A stretch of DNA of 64,000 bases from Methanothrix harundinacea (GCA_002506535.1 DAXT01000025.1:1-64000), one strand, 5' to 3'. Counted from the stretch's first letter, positions 34,096 through 44,292 are shown. The notes: generated by a model from the sequence alone, not told the origin. Program-made: numbers and translations.

Positions 34096-36048
34096 TCATC
34101 CTCCGCCGATCCTCAGCCGCTGCGACCCTGCCATGGCGTCCTCGGACCAGGCCCTCATCGTCTCCCCGACGGACCAGGCCTGGGATATGCAGCCTCCGGG
34201 GCGGTGGGGCTCGTCCCCGTCGAAGACCTCGCATATCGTCCCGACCCCGATCTGCCCCTCCAGGTCCATGAGGGGTCCAAGAAGCCTCCCGGCCTCCTCC
34301 CTCACCTTTTTAGTCTTGCCCCCCGCCTTCACCAGGGCCGTTATGTAGGGGCCCATAAGCCACGGCCAGACCGTCCCCTGGTGGTAGGCCCCGTCCCTCT
34401 CGGCGGGACCTCCCTCGTACCTGCCCCTGTAGGCGGGGTCCTCCGGGGAGAGGGTACGAAGGCCCAGGGGGGTGAGAAGCTCCTCGGTCGCCACCTCCAC
34501 GATACCGCGGATCTGGTCAGAGTCGAGGGGGGTGAAGGGGAGGCAGGCGGCTATCACCTGGTTGGGCCTTATGGCCGGGTCCTTTGCGTCGATCAGGTCG
34601 AAGAGGCAACCCCTCTCGGAGTTCCAGAACCTCTGGTAGCTCTCGGCCACCTTCTCCGCCAGGGAGGGATCCCACTCTTCTTCCAGCTCCCCGGAGAAGA
34701 TCTCCATCACCAACAGGGCGTTGTACCAGAGGGCGTTGATCTCGCAGGCCTTCCCGGCCCGGGGGGTGACGAAGGCCTCTCCTACCTTGGCGTCCATCCA
34801 GGTGAGCCCCGGCTTCGAGGAGATGAGGCCGTCGCTGTCGCATCGCGACCCCGGAGTCTCCCCGGCGTAGCGGCCGGCTATCGCCGATAGAGAGGGATAG
34901 AGCTCCCTCAAGAAGTCCTCATCCCCGGCGTACGCCCAGTACCTGTGGACCGCCCAGAAGAACCAGAGGGCGGCGTCGATGGTGTTGTAGCAGCGGGCGC
35001 CGAAGTCGTTGGGGAGGAGGCCGTCTTTCATCGCTGCGGCGAAGGTGGCCAGGACCGCCCTCGCCTCAACAAACCTCCTGGTCGTCAGGAGGAGCCCCGG
35101 AAGGGAGATCATGGCGTCCCTTCCCCAGTCGTTGAACCAGTGATATCCGGCGATGATGCTCATCCCAGCACCCCTCCGGACTATGAACGCGTCGGCGGCG
35201 GCGGAGAGGATCCTGAACCGAGGATCCCGCCTCCTGCTGCTCTTCAGCCCCTCGACCCTCTCTGCCTCCTCTTTAAGCAGATCCAGAGCTCCAGCCGCAG
35301 AATCTCTATCCATAGATGCGACTATGCTGAAGGAGGAGTGGCCGTCGATATCTATCTCAAACCTCCCGGGGGAGAAGGAGTCCTCCCTCCAGGCGAGCCC
35401 CCTCCTCCTCTCAAGATCGTACTCCAGGTTCTGGTACCAGAGCTCCTCGGGTACGTAGCGGGCGCCGTCTGATACGAGGGAAAAGTCGCACCCCGACCGG
35501 AGGCGCACGCCGGATCCCTCCCCCTCTAGGGGAGTCTGCTCCATCCAGGGGGCGGGAGAGGCGACGTGGAAGCTTCTGCAGTTGAGGTGGGGGACGACCC
35601 TGAAGAGGCCGCTGCCGTCGATATCGTATCTGACGACGGTGGTGTTCTCCCCCTGGACCATGAAGACCCTCTTCTCGACGACGGCTCCGTCGCCGGTCCG
35701 ATAGACGAAGGTTGGGACGGGATCGCGCCGAAACTCTGCGAGGTGGCGGAACCCCTCAGGGTATATCGTCCCAGGGTACTGGTGGCAGGCGAGGTCGTAC
35801 CGCCCCGATTCCGTCGTCAGCTCCTCGTCCAGAGACGAGAGGAGGAGGGTCCTCTCCGCGGGGGGGTCGGTGGCCGCCACAAGCAGGCCGTGGTAGGACC
35901 TGGTATTCGCCCCGATGATCGTCGACGATGCGTAGCCTCCGAGGCCGTTGGTGACGAGCCATTCCCGGCCCGTACCCTCCTCGTAGCTCTTCGGACGAAA
36001 GATGAGATCGGGTAAATCTATCTCGTTTCTCATCATCCCGGTCCTCAT
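34096..36048 (-). CDS. Glycogen debranching enzyme (amylo-alpha-1,6-glucosidase, GH133)
   Basis: 650 residues. An N-terminal beta-sandwich domain (EWLVTNGLGGYASSTIIGANTRSYHGLL) precedes an (alpha/alpha)6 barrel. GYHWFNDWGRDAMISLPGL, PNDFGARCYNTIDAALWFFWAVHRYW and RDGAYHQGTVWPWLMGPYI are hallmarks of archaeal debranching enzymes that remove alpha-1,6 branch stubs. Ends overlap the GH57 gene (4 nt), so the two are co-translated and act together in glycogen breakdown. Confidence 0.93.
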   Translation of the reverse strand: MRTGMMRNEIDLPDLIFRPKSYEEGTGREWLVTNGLGGYASSTIIGANTRSYHGLLVAATDPPAERTLLLSSLDEELTTESGRYDLACHQYPGTIYPEGFRHLAEFRRDPVPTFVYRTGDGAVVEKRVFMVQGENTTVVRYDIDGSGLFRVVPHLNCRSFHVASPAPWMEQTPLEGEGSGVRLRSGCDFSLVSDGARYVPEELWYQNLEYDLERRRGLAWREDSFSPGRFEIDIDGHSSFSIVASMDRDSAAGALDLLKEEAERVEGLKSSRRRDPRFRILSAAADAFIVRRGAGMSIIAGYHWFNDWGRDAMISLPGLLLTTRRFVEARAVLATFAAAMKDGLLPNDFGARCYNTIDAALWFFWAVHRYWAYAGDEDFLRELYPSLSAIAGRYAGETPGSRCDSDGLISSKPGLTWMDAKVGEAFVTPRAGKACEINALWYNALLVMEIFSGELEEEWDPSLAEKVAESYQRFWNSERGCLFDLIDAKDPAIRPNQVIAACLPFTPLDSDQIRGIVEVATEELLTPLGLRTLSPEDPAYRGRYEGGPAERDGAYHQGTVWPWLMGPYITALVKAGGKTKKVREEAGRLLGPLMDLEGQIGVGTICEVFDGDEPHRPGGCISQAWSVGETMRAWSEDAMAGSQRLRIGGG

Positions 36049-37583
36049 CTCTTACCCCTCCCGCCGGCGGCGGCTCCCTTCTTTCCGCCTCCTCCGCTCC
36101 TCCGACCCTCATCCCCTCCGGCCCCGACCAGGGCCTCCAGGAGGGCTGCCCTCAGATCGTCGCCCCGGAGGCCTTCGGCCCGCTGGAGCCCTTCTGCCAA
36201 TTTCTCGTCGGCGAGGCCCTCCCGGGCCCAGGCGGCCAGGTCCCCCCTCCGGGAGTGGTACTCCAGGGACTCGACCACCACCTTCGCCACCGCCTCCTTC
36301 AGGGTCCTCTTTCCCCAAGCAGAGTCGCCGGTGAACTCGTCAGTCCCCGTCGAGAAGAGGAAGGGGTCATCGGCGGCGGAGGCCCACGACTTCACCCGGT
36401 GGTGGAGGTCTGCGAGGACAGAGAAGAAGGTGATCGCCGCATCGTAGGGGCTGCCGTAAGGGCTGAAGTAGTTATGGACCTCCCCGGGGCCGCCGCCGTG
36501 GGTGAAGGCGTAGTAGAGGTGGTCGGATAGCCCCAGGGTCCTCCAGGTCTCCAGGAGGCTGGGGTCGCCCCCCTCCTTTATCGGACCCTCAAGCCTCCGG
36601 TGGTAGGAGTAGCAGGCCCACTGGAGGGTGTTTCCCAGCCAGCAGCTCGTGTCCCTCTCGAGGTCTGCCCAGGAGGTGGTCTTCGGGACGCTGACGATCT
36701 GGAGGGGCGGATGATCCCGGACGAGGTCGCTGGGGGTTTTAAAGCTCAGGTGATCCCACCGGAGGACCTCCCCGGGAAGGTGCCTCAAAAACTCGAAGAT
36801 CCCGGTGTCTGCCCACTGGTGCTCTCCGAAGGTCTCGTAGTCGCAGAAGATGTTGACGACCTCGCCGGGCTTTGATGCGATCCAGCTGGCGTACTTGCTG
36901 GCGGTGAGGGGGTACTCGCTCCACCACCGGGCGGAGAAGCGAAACCCCATGTCGTCGGTGATCTGCCAGTCCCGTAAGAGAAGGGAGATCCTATCGCACC
37001 CCTCCGGCCGGTAGAGGTGGTTTGGCGGAGCGACTATCCCCTCGGCGAAGATCCCGTCGTACCCCATCCCCTCGACGATCCTCGCTATCCGGTCGTCGTA
37101 TAGAAGCTCCGTATTCTCGAAGATCCGGGGCCTTACGGCGAAGGCGTCCCAGACCCGTTCCCGGTGCATCTTCACCTGTTCGGCAAACTCCCTGCCGTCC
37201 TCGTAGAGGCTCGCCAGGGAGTGGTGGTAGGTCTGCTCCAGAACCTCCACCATCCCTGTATCGACGAGCCGGGCGAAGGAGTCGAGGACCTGCGGGTTGT
37301 ACTTGTCGCACTGGTCGAGGAAGACCCCCGAGAAGCTGTAGGCCGCCTTGAAGGGGCGCTGGGAGTCCTCCCTTCTTCTTATCTCCTCCAGGATCACCTC
37401 GTTTGCCGGAAGGTAGCACTTCTCAGCTACCCGGTCGAATATCCTTCTGTTCTCCGGGTCGTCGAAGTAGAAATCGGATAGCTGGTCGGGCTCGATCCTT
37501 CTCATGGGAGAGCCGCCCCAGAAGAACTCCTTTCGAAGCCTCAGGGGCTGGTGGACCTCGAAGCAGAGGCAGACGTCGGTCAT
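36045..37583 (-). CDS. GH57 family alpha-amylase
   Basis: 512 residues of glycoside hydrolase family 57. Conserved regions: HQPLR (11-15), RPRIFENTEL with the probable nucleophile Glu159, and FCDYETFGEHQ with the probable acid Asp248. It hydrolyses alpha-1,4 glucan inside the cell; no signal peptide. The last 40 residues are a Gly/Arg/Lys-rich tail (GGDEGRRSGGGGKKGAA) that is unlike the catalytic part and may be disordered. It ends 4 nt inside the debranching enzyme gene. Confidence 0.92.
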   Translation of the reverse strand: MTDVCLCFEVHQPLRLRKEFFWGGSPMRRIEPDQLSDFYFDDPENRRIFDRVAEKCYLPANEVILEEIRRREDSQRPFKAAYSFSGVFLDQCDKYNPQVLDSFARLVDTGMVEVLEQTYHHSLASLYEDGREFAEQVKMHRERVWDAFAVRPRIFENTELLYDDRIARIVEGMGYDGIFAEGIVAPPNHLYRPEGCDRISLLLRDWQITDDMGFRFSARWWSEYPLTASKYASWIASKPGEVVNIFCDYETFGEHQWADTGIFEFLRHLPGEVLRWDHLSFKTPSDLVRDHPPLQIVSVPKTTSWADLERDTSCWLGNTLQWACYSYHRRLEGPIKEGGDPSLLETWRTLGLSDHLYYAFTHGGGPGEVHNYFSPYGSPYDAAITFFSVLADLHHRVKSWASAADDPFLFSTGTDEFTGDSAWGKRTLKEAVAKVVVESLEYHSRRGDLAAWAREGLADEKLAEGLQRAEGLRGDDLRAALLEALVGAGGDEGRRSGGGGKKGAAAGGRGKR

Positions 37584-37758
37584 GGGAACTCACCGGATAC
37601 TTCTCCATCCAAGGCGGCTTTGATGGAACCTCCGCGAGATCGGTGGGGCGGGATCGATGGCATATCCATACATTCTCCCCCAAGTTTAATAAATATTTGA
37701 TCAACGAGGTTGAGGTACATCCCGGCTGCGAAGGTGGCCTGCGATCGGCGGAATATTT

Positions 37759-39081
37759 ATGGTGGATGATGAAGATCAAAATAGCGAGGAAATCGATTCC
37801 ATGGACTCAAAGTACAGAATAAGACGGGCCGAGTCTTCCCACGACGCCGGAAAGCTCCACGATCATTATGACAAAATCTTTCTTCCGGAGGAGGTGGGAG
37901 CCTTCGCAGAGACTATATTCTCCCACCTTCCGGGGATGAAGAACGAATACTGGTTCATCGCCGACGACGAAGAGACCGGAGAGATCGCCTCGGCCTTCGC
38001 CCTCATCCCCTGGACCTGGGAGATGGCGGGGACGAGGCTCAAAGTCGCCGAGATGGGGATCGTGGGAACGGGAGAGGGACACCGGAACAAGGGGCTGATG
38101 AGGCACCTGTACCGGGAGTTTGACGCGACCCTCGAGGAGGAGGGGTTCGACCTGGCCGTCGTTCAGGGGATACCGGGATTTTATCGCCGCTTCGGATATT
38201 ATTACTCGATCCCCCTGGAGCCCCACATCGACATCTCCCTTCATCAGGTGCCCGATTTAGCCGACGATGATTCCTACGAGTTTCGGCTCGCCGAGACCAA
38301 GGACATACCTTTTCTCCTGGAAGAGGACGAGCGATATAGAAAGTCGAACTTCCTCTCCGTCTTCAGGGACGAGGCAAAATGGAACTACCTTTTGACCTTC
38401 AGCCCGAAGATCGGATTCGGCTCGCAGTTCTGGATCATGGAAGGCCGAAAGACGCAAGAGAGATACTACTTCAGGATTTCTCGCCAGGGCTTCGGAGCGG
38501 GGCTCATCGTGAGCGAGATCAGCGAGGGCATATCCGACGACGCCCTGACGGACCTTTTCGTCTTCTGCAAGAAGAAGTGCGCAGAACGAAATAAGCCGTA
38601 CATCAGGCTGAACCTCGCCAAGGAGTCGACCGCGGGAAAGACCGCCATCTCCTTCGGGGCGTCGGTGGGGAAGCCTTACGCCTGGCAGATAAAGATCCCG
38701 GAAAGGGCGAGGTTTCTCAGCAGAATCGCCCCCATCCTGGAGGCACGCTTGAAGGAGAGCAGCCTTAAGGGTTTCACCGGGACACTGCGGCTCGATTTCT
38801 ATTGCGAACAGATCGATCTCAACTGGTCCGAAGGAAAGCTCGAATCCGTCACACCTGGGAGGGGAGGAGAATGCGAGAACACCTTATTCATTCCAGAAGA
38901 CCTCTTCATTCCTCTGGTCCTCGGCCATCGGAGCTGGCGAGAGCTGCAGTACACGCGCCCCGACATATTCCCGGCGATGATGTACGTCGGACCTGGTGTG
39001 GATTCGGCCCCGGATAAAACCGTTCGCCTCATCGACGCCCTCTTCCCGGCCGAGAGGTCATGGGTCTACGAGCAGTACTGA
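37759..39081 (+). CDS. GNAT acetyltransferase, Eis-like
   Basis: 440 residues with an N-terminal GNAT acetyl-CoA domain (AEMGIVGTGEGHRNKGLMRHL, FYRRFGYYYSIP) and a second GNAT-like half plus C-terminal SCP-like part, as in the Eis/COG4552 group. Substrate unknown. The ATG at 37759 gives the longest form; ATG 37801 (MDSKYRIRR) is also in frame. It diverges from the GH57 gene, and AT-rich sequence (about 37680-37700) may carry promoters in both directions. Confidence 0.8.
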   Translation: MVDDEDQNSEEIDSMDSKYRIRRAESSHDAGKLHDHYDKIFLPEEVGAFAETIFSHLPGMKNEYWFIADDEETGEIASAFALIPWTWEMAGTRLKVAEMGIVGTGEGHRNKGLMRHLYREFDATLEEEGFDLAVVQGIPGFYRRFGYYYSIPLEPHIDISLHQVPDLADDDSYEFRLAETKDIPFLLEEDERYRKSNFLSVFRDEAKWNYLLTFSPKIGFGSQFWIMEGRKTQERYYFRISRQGFGAGLIVSEISEGISDDALTDLFVFCKKKCAERNKPYIRLNLAKESTAGKTAISFGASVGKPYAWQIKIPERARFLSRIAPILEARLKESSLKGFTGTLRLDFYCEQIDLNWSEGKLESVTPGRGGECENTLFIPEDLFIPLVLGHRSWRELQYTRPDIFPAMMYVGPGVDSAPDKTVRLIDALFPAERSWVYEQY

Positions 39082-39231
39082 GGGATCGGCTTGAGAAGAT
39101 GACAATTAGATGATCGAACTGAGACTATCCCAAAATGGCGATCGCCGGCTGTGTTCAGACGAAAATCTTTTCCCCTTCACCGATAAAAATAATTACTCCG
39201 GGGCGGATATAGACTTCTTGGAGGGAAGAAA

Positions 39232-39960
39232 GTGGAAGAATCGTCAAAATCCTACGAGAAGGTCCCTTCCGGGATACCGGGCTTCGACGACCTGGTAAAC
39301 GGAGGATTTCATCGAGGGACCGTCAACACCATCACAGGGGCTTCGGGGAGCGGCAAGACCGTATTCGCCTCCCAGTTCATATACGAGGGGATCAAGGCCG
39401 GGGAGAAGGGGATGATCATCGTCCCCTCGGAGAGCGCCGACTACCTGAAGAAGGAGATGTACTCCTCCTTCCGGTGGGACTTCTGGAAGCTGGAGGAGGA
39501 GGGCAAGCTCGTCGTCGTCGACGTCACCGACCCCGTCCTGAGGCTCCAGAAGAGCATAGAGACCGACCCGACGGAGTTTCTCATAAACTTTAGAAAATTG
39601 GTAGAGAAGAAGGTCCGGGATGAGAAGCCGCAGCGCATTTTGATCGACGACCTGATGGCCTTCTTCACCGCCGTCGAGTCCCCCTTCGTCATGAGGTCCC
39701 TCGCCGACGACCTCTTCGGGTCCCTCAGGTCCCTGAGGGTCACGGCGATCATCACCATCGGCGCTGCCTTCGGGATGACCCAGATCATGGAGTACGGGGC
39801 GGACTCCTGCACCATCCTCAACAGAGACAGGATAGGAAACAACATGGTCCGATCGATCTACATAATGAAGATGAGGGGCTCCAGGATCGCAAACAGCATC
39901 CGGGTCCTGGACATCTCCGACGACGGCCTCGCGGTCTCGACCCTATCCCCCTACCCGTAG
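39232..39960 (+). CDS. KaiC/RadA-like P-loop ATPase
   Basis: 242 residues. One RecA-like domain: SGIPGFDDLVNGGFHRGT, Walker A GASGSGKT (36-43), and an ILIDDLMAF Walker B. Such KaiC-type single-domain ATPases are common in methanogens; their targets are mostly unknown. The start is the GTG at 39232 with GGAGG 7 nt upstream. It is 23 nt before the glycogen synthase gene, so a link to the glycan island is suggested by position only. Confidence 0.85.
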   Translation: MEESSKSYEKVPSGIPGFDDLVNGGFHRGTVNTITGASGSGKTVFASQFIYEGIKAGEKGMIIVPSESADYLKKEMYSSFRWDFWKLEEEGKLVVVDVTDPVLRLQKSIETDPTEFLINFRKLVEKKVRDEKPQRILIDDLMAFFTAVESPFVMRSLADDLFGSLRSLRVTAIITIGAAFGMTQIMEYGADSCTILNRDRIGNNMVRSIYIMKMRGSRIANSIRVLDISDDGLAVSTLSPYP

Positions 39961-39983
39961 ATAGTCTGGAGGGCTGATTTAAG

Positions 39984-41828
39984 ATGATAAAGCGCTGGAT
40001 AGTACTCGCTGGCGAGGAGGGGGGCCCCGTCTGCAACAAGATGGGAGGGATATGGGACGTCATAGACGCCGAGGCGAGGATGCTGGCGAAGCTCGCCGCA
40101 AATAAAGAGATCGAGTGCGACCTCAACATCCTGGTGGCCGGCCCCTACTACCCCACCAAGGGGGCGGACTGGAACAAGGGCAAATCCAGGGTCACCGACG
40201 TCAGCGGCCTTGAACCCCTCCAGTTGAACGAAGAGCTGACGGCGGCCATCGACCGGCTCAAGTCCGAGGGGATCGAGGTGCTGGCTGCCGAGACGGAGGT
40301 CGAAGGCCATAAGATCGGCTACCTCCTCTTCAACACCGCCTACTTCGACTCCATCATCACCACCAGGCAAGGCCAGAAGATGACCCTGGCCAACGCCATC
40401 AAGACCGAGGCGTGGCAGATCTCGGGGCTCGACTCGATGTCGTTTGAGAGGGCGCCTTACGGCCCGGAGTACACCCACTACCTCGGCCTCTCCTACGCCG
40501 TCTCCCAGTTCGTAAACTATCTCGTATCCGTCGGCGAGGAGAGGGCCAAGAAGTACGGGGACGAGGCGATATCGGAGTTCGCCATGTCGGTGATGCCGAA
40601 GATGCGGGTCTCCCTCCACTGCCACGAGTTTCCCACCTTCTACGCCCTGGCGAGGCTGAAGGCCCTCGGGACCCCCGCCAGGACGATGGCTACCCTCCAC
40701 GCCACCGTCCCGGGGAGGTCTTCGGGCTATAGGTCTCTGGAGAAGATCGCCAGGAACGACGGATCCTGGGACCCCCACGTCCCCATCGGGATGGCGACCC
40801 TGGAGTCTCTCGCAAAGTACGCCGACGTCGTATCCTTCGTCGGGGACTCGACGAAGCGGGAGGCGATGCTCTTTCACAAGCTGAACGGGATCGTCATAAG
40901 AAACGGGATAGATCTCAGCGCGAGCTACATCGACTGGAATAAGAAGAACAGGTCCAGAAAGAAGATCCAGAAGTACCTCTCGGAGAACATCCACAAGGTC
41001 TACGGAGGAGAGGTGATCGACCCCGAGGATATCCTCCCGGTCTTCACCATATCCCGGCCTGAGCTGGAGAACAAGGGCTATCCCCAGCTCCTCGACGCCC
41101 TCCTCCTCCAGGACCACCTTATAAAACACCGCCGGCTCGAGCAGAGGTTCGCTGAGAGGATGAAGGTGGTATGCCTCCTCATCACCTCCCACGGCCCGAA
41201 GCATAAGGAGAAGCTCCCCGAAGGCTTCCCCATCAACCTCCCCTCGGAGATACCCGTCGGCGAGGAGATCAGGCTCAACAACATGATCCACGAACGAGGG
41301 ATCGACGCCTCCAAGCTCGCATCGGGGAAGAGGCACGCCTCCGCCGTCCTCTACCCCCAGTGGGTGGGGCCCGACGACGGCGGCCTCAACATGAGGGCGG
41401 ACGAGATCATGGCCGGCTGCGTCGCCGGGGTCTTCCCCTCCCAGTACGAGCCGTTCCTCCTGACGGGCCTTGAGGCGGGAAGGGAGGGGACGCCGTCGAT
41501 CGTCTCCCGGGCCTGCGGCTTCAGCGACGCCCTGAAGAAGGTTGAACGGCTCGTCACCGGTCTGGGCGGGTTCGTCGTCGTAGACAACATCGATGCGACA
41601 TTCCAGGAGATGATCCTCGATTACGCCCTCGTCCTCGACTACTTCACCTGGACCTACCTCGAAGACCAGGTGAAGTACAGACTCCTCTGCGAGGAGTCCT
41701 TCGCCCTCGCAAAGCTGATGAACTGGACCGAGCCGGTCCTGGAGTACTACAGGAACCTGATGGTCAGCTCTGAGCTGGACAGGTGTCTGCCCCCGGGGAT
41801 GAGGGGGTTTGAAGATCGTGGCGATTGA
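39984..41828 (+). CDS. Glycogen synthase, GT3 (eukaryotic-type) family
   Basis: 614 residues. The N-terminal GGIWDVIDAEARML, the central HATVPGRSSGYRS-like segments, RNGIDLSASY and PSQYEPFLLTGLEAGREGTPSI resemble the yeast/animal glycogen synthase family GT3, which transfers glucose from UDP- or ADP-glucose to alpha-1,4 glucan. Starts 23 nt after the KaiC-like gene. Ends just before the next glycosyltransferase (TGA at 41826-41828). The only glycogen synthase of this type seen here; sugar-nucleotide preference is unknown. Confidence 0.9.
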   Translation: MIKRWIVLAGEEGGPVCNKMGGIWDVIDAEARMLAKLAANKEIECDLNILVAGPYYPTKGADWNKGKSRVTDVSGLEPLQLNEELTAAIDRLKSEGIEVLAAETEVEGHKIGYLLFNTAYFDSIITTRQGQKMTLANAIKTEAWQISGLDSMSFERAPYGPEYTHYLGLSYAVSQFVNYLVSVGEERAKKYGDEAISEFAMSVMPKMRVSLHCHEFPTFYALARLKALGTPARTMATLHATVPGRSSGYRSLEKIARNDGSWDPHVPIGMATLESLAKYADVVSFVGDSTKREAMLFHKLNGIVIRNGIDLSASYIDWNKKNRSRKKIQKYLSENIHKVYGGEVIDPEDILPVFTISRPELENKGYPQLLDALLLQDHLIKHRRLEQRFAERMKVVCLLITSHGPKHKEKLPEGFPINLPSEIPVGEEIRLNNMIHERGIDASKLASGKRHASAVLYPQWVGPDDGGLNMRADEIMAGCVAGVFPSQYEPFLLTGLEAGREGTPSIVSRACGFSDALKKVERLVTGLGGFVVVDNIDATFQEMILDYALVLDYFTWTYLEDQVKYRLLCEESFALAKLMNWTEPVLEYYRNLMVSSELDRCLPPGMRGFEDRGD

Positions 41829-41829
41829 T

Positions 41830-43056
41830 ATGAAGATAGCTTACTTCAGCCTGGAGTTTCCCCCCAGGGTCTTCGGGGGGCTCGGCGTCTACGCCGACAG
41901 CATATCGAGGGAGATGGCATCCCTCGGCCACAAGATCTCCGTCTTCACCCTGGGGGACGGGGAGCTGAAGCGGAGGCAGACCAGGTCCGGGATATCCGTA
42001 TTCAGGGAGACGCCCCTGCCGATGAGAGACGGCTGGGAGCCCTTCCTCTCGGACAGGACCCTCGCCTGGGGGGAAGGTGTGGCCTTCCTCTCTGACCTCA
42101 TGAGCTACAACCAGCTCGCTTCCGCATCCCTGAGGGATAACGGCCCCTTCGACCTCTGCGTATCCCACGACTGGCTCGGCCTCCCGGGAGGGATGGCGGC
42201 GAAGAGGGGCGACGGGCCGCCCCTCATCTACCACGTCCACAGCCTGGAGGTGGGGAGGGAGAAGGCCCCAAACCCCCAGATCGTCGACCTGGAGCAGAGG
42301 GGCGGGAGGGTAGCCGACGGGGTGATCACCGTCTCTTATGCCATGAAAGAGCAGCTGGCGAGCCTCGGTGTCCCGAAGGAGAAGATCGCCGTCTCCCACC
42401 ACGGCGTCGATACAGGAGTCTTCAGCCCCTCGGCGGCGAAGGAGAAGAAACTCGGCGAGCTGCGGGAGAGGTACGGTATAGGGGATGACGACGAGGTTAT
42501 CCTCTTCGTCGGGAGGCTCGAGGAGGTGAAGGGGGTGATCCAGCTTTTGGAGGCGATGCCGAAGGTCCTGGCTGAGCACCCGGATGCGAAGCTCCTCGTC
42601 GTCGGGAAGGGTACCCAGGAAGGGCGGGTGATGTCTATGGCGGAGGAACTGGGTGGTTCTGTCAAGATCGTGACCGACTTTCTCGACCTTGACTCCAAGA
42701 TCCAGCATTACGCCCTGGCAGACCTCTGCGTCTTTCCCAGCCTCTACGAGCCCTTCGGGATCGTGGGGGTGGAGGCCGCCTCCATGGAGCGGCCGGCGGT
42801 GGTGGGAGCCAGCGGCGTCTCCGGCCTGCGGGAGATCGTCGACGACCCAGCCTCGGAGCATCCGACGGGGGTCCACGTCAACCCCTCCGACCCAGGGGAT
42901 ATCGCCTGGGGGATAAACCTCGTCCTGGAAGACCCCGAGAGGATGCGGGAGTGGGGGAAGAACGGGAGGAGAAAGTGCCTGGAGACTTTCAACTGGGAGA
43001 GGGCGGCTAAGGAGACCCTGGAGATCTACGAGAGGGTGATCTCATCCCGGAGTTGA
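41830..43056 (+). CDS. GT4-family glycosyltransferase (glycogen synthase-like)
   Basis: 408 residues from the ATG at 41830, right after the GT3 stop; TTG 41809 is also in frame. Two Rossmann domains: SLEFPPRVFGGLGVYADS at the N-terminus and PSLYEPFGIVGVEAASMERPAVVG (E-x7-E) in the C-terminal half. The EFPP...GGLGVYAD start is like bacterial-type glycogen/starch synthases and sucrose-type synthases. It may elongate or prime the same glucan, or make a different glucan. Confidence 0.85.
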   Translation: MKIAYFSLEFPPRVFGGLGVYADSISREMASLGHKISVFTLGDGELKRRQTRSGISVFRETPLPMRDGWEPFLSDRTLAWGEGVAFLSDLMSYNQLASASLRDNGPFDLCVSHDWLGLPGGMAAKRGDGPPLIYHVHSLEVGREKAPNPQIVDLEQRGGRVADGVITVSYAMKEQLASLGVPKEKIAVSHHGVDTGVFSPSAAKEKKLGELRERYGIGDDDEVILFVGRLEEVKGVIQLLEAMPKVLAEHPDAKLLVVGKGTQEGRVMSMAEELGGSVKIVTDFLDLDSKIQHYALADLCVFPSLYEPFGIVGVEAASMERPAVVGASGVSGLREIVDDPASEHPTGVHVNPSDPGDIAWGINLVLEDPERMREWGKNGRRKCLETFNWERAAKETLEIYERVISSRS

Positions 43057-44015
43057 GGCGCCACTACTTCCTCGACGAGTACACCATCATCGCAGCGGAG
43101 AGGGGAAAGAGGCCCTCCGACTTCAGGCACGCGGGGACGGGGGTGCGGTCCGACCTCAGAGCCTGCCCCTTCTGCCCCGGAAACGAGGAGATGACCCCGC
43201 CGGCGGTCGCCGCCTACACCGACGCAGGCGTCTTTGCCGACGGGGAGGAGAGGGTGAAGGGCTGGTGGGCCCGGTCCTTTCTCAACCTCTACCCTGCGGT
43301 GACGGCGGAGCCACAGCCGCCCTCGGGAGAGTGGGTCGCGGACTTTGCCCGGGGATTTCACGAGGTGATCGTCGAGCACCCCGACCACGAAGCCGACCCG
43401 TCCAGGTTCGGCCAGAGGGATCTGCAGCGGCTGGTATACGTCTACAAAGATCGGTATACCTGCAGGATAAGGGAGCCTTCCGTCAGGTACGTCTCGATCT
43501 TCAAGAACCGGGGGCGTGCAGCGGGAGCCTCCCTGAGCCACACCCACTCCCAGCTCGTCGCCCTTCCCATCGTTCCCCCGGCCCTTTTGAGGGAGATGGA
43601 GGCGATCGGATCGGCGGCAAGATGCCCTTACTGCAGCCTCGCAGAACGGGAGGCGTCCTCGGATCGGCTGATCTATGAGAACGAGGGGTTCGTCCTCATC
43701 GCCCCCTTCTCTTCTAAAGCACCCTACGAGACGTGGGTCCTCCCGAAAGGTCACATATCGGACCTGGAAGGGCTCGATCCGATGGATCTTGAAGCCCTCG
43801 CCGAGGTTCTGGGAGAGGCGCATGGAAGGCTCGATCGGCTCCTCGTCTCTCCGCCATACCACCTCACTATCCAGCAGCTCCCGGACCATAGATACCACCT
43901 CAACATCAGGATCCAGCCTGCGATATCGACGATCGCGGGCTTTGAGAAGAACACCGGCATATTCATCAACCCCGTCTCGCCCGAGGAGGCGGCCAAAGAC
44001 CTCCGGGAGGCGTGA
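43053..44015 (+). CDS. Galactose-1-phosphate uridylyltransferase-like protein (HIT superfamily)
   Basis: 320 residues from a TTG overlapping the upstream stop by 4 nt. CPFCPGNE and later CPYC pairs give the zinc sites; the active-site segment is GASLSHTHSQLV, matching the GalT H-x-H-x-Q motif with Thr instead of the usual Pro. GalT-like enzymes exchange UMP between UDP-sugars and sugar-1-phosphates. In this operon it could supply the nucleotide sugar or recover glucose-1-phosphate produced by glucan breakdown. Confidence 0.82.
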   Translation: MRRHYFLDEYTIIAAERGKRPSDFRHAGTGVRSDLRACPFCPGNEEMTPPAVAAYTDAGVFADGEERVKGWWARSFLNLYPAVTAEPQPPSGEWVADFARGFHEVIVEHPDHEADPSRFGQRDLQRLVYVYKDRYTCRIREPSVRYVSIFKNRGRAAGASLSHTHSQLVALPIVPPALLREMEAIGSAARCPYCSLAEREASSDRLIYENEGFVLIAPFSSKAPYETWVLPKGHISDLEGLDPMDLEALAEVLGEAHGRLDRLLVSPPYHLTIQQLPDHRYHLNIRIQPAISTIAGFEKNTGIFINPVSPEEAAKDLREA

Positions 44016-44292
44016 CAGCATCGGGGAGATCCGCGGACTCGTTCCATGATGAAGATATCCGGGACGGGATCATCCCAGGCGCCATCTCTGATCGGCGCAG
44101 AGTCCTTCGCCCTTTGACGGTCCCGTTTAAGGGCCGGATCATATCTTTCAGGTGGACCATTAGCGGCGAAAGCCGAAAGGTTAATGAGAGTACAACATGA
44201 GAAATTGTAGCAAAAATTGGCGGCCCAGTCATCTGATATGGTGCAATTACGGGGTTGGAAAAATTAGATCGTATCGTGATCTGGTGGATTAA

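Noticed and set aside
39110..39298. 62-codon frame before the KaiC-like gene
   Set aside because: It overlaps the KaiC-like start in another frame and has no features.
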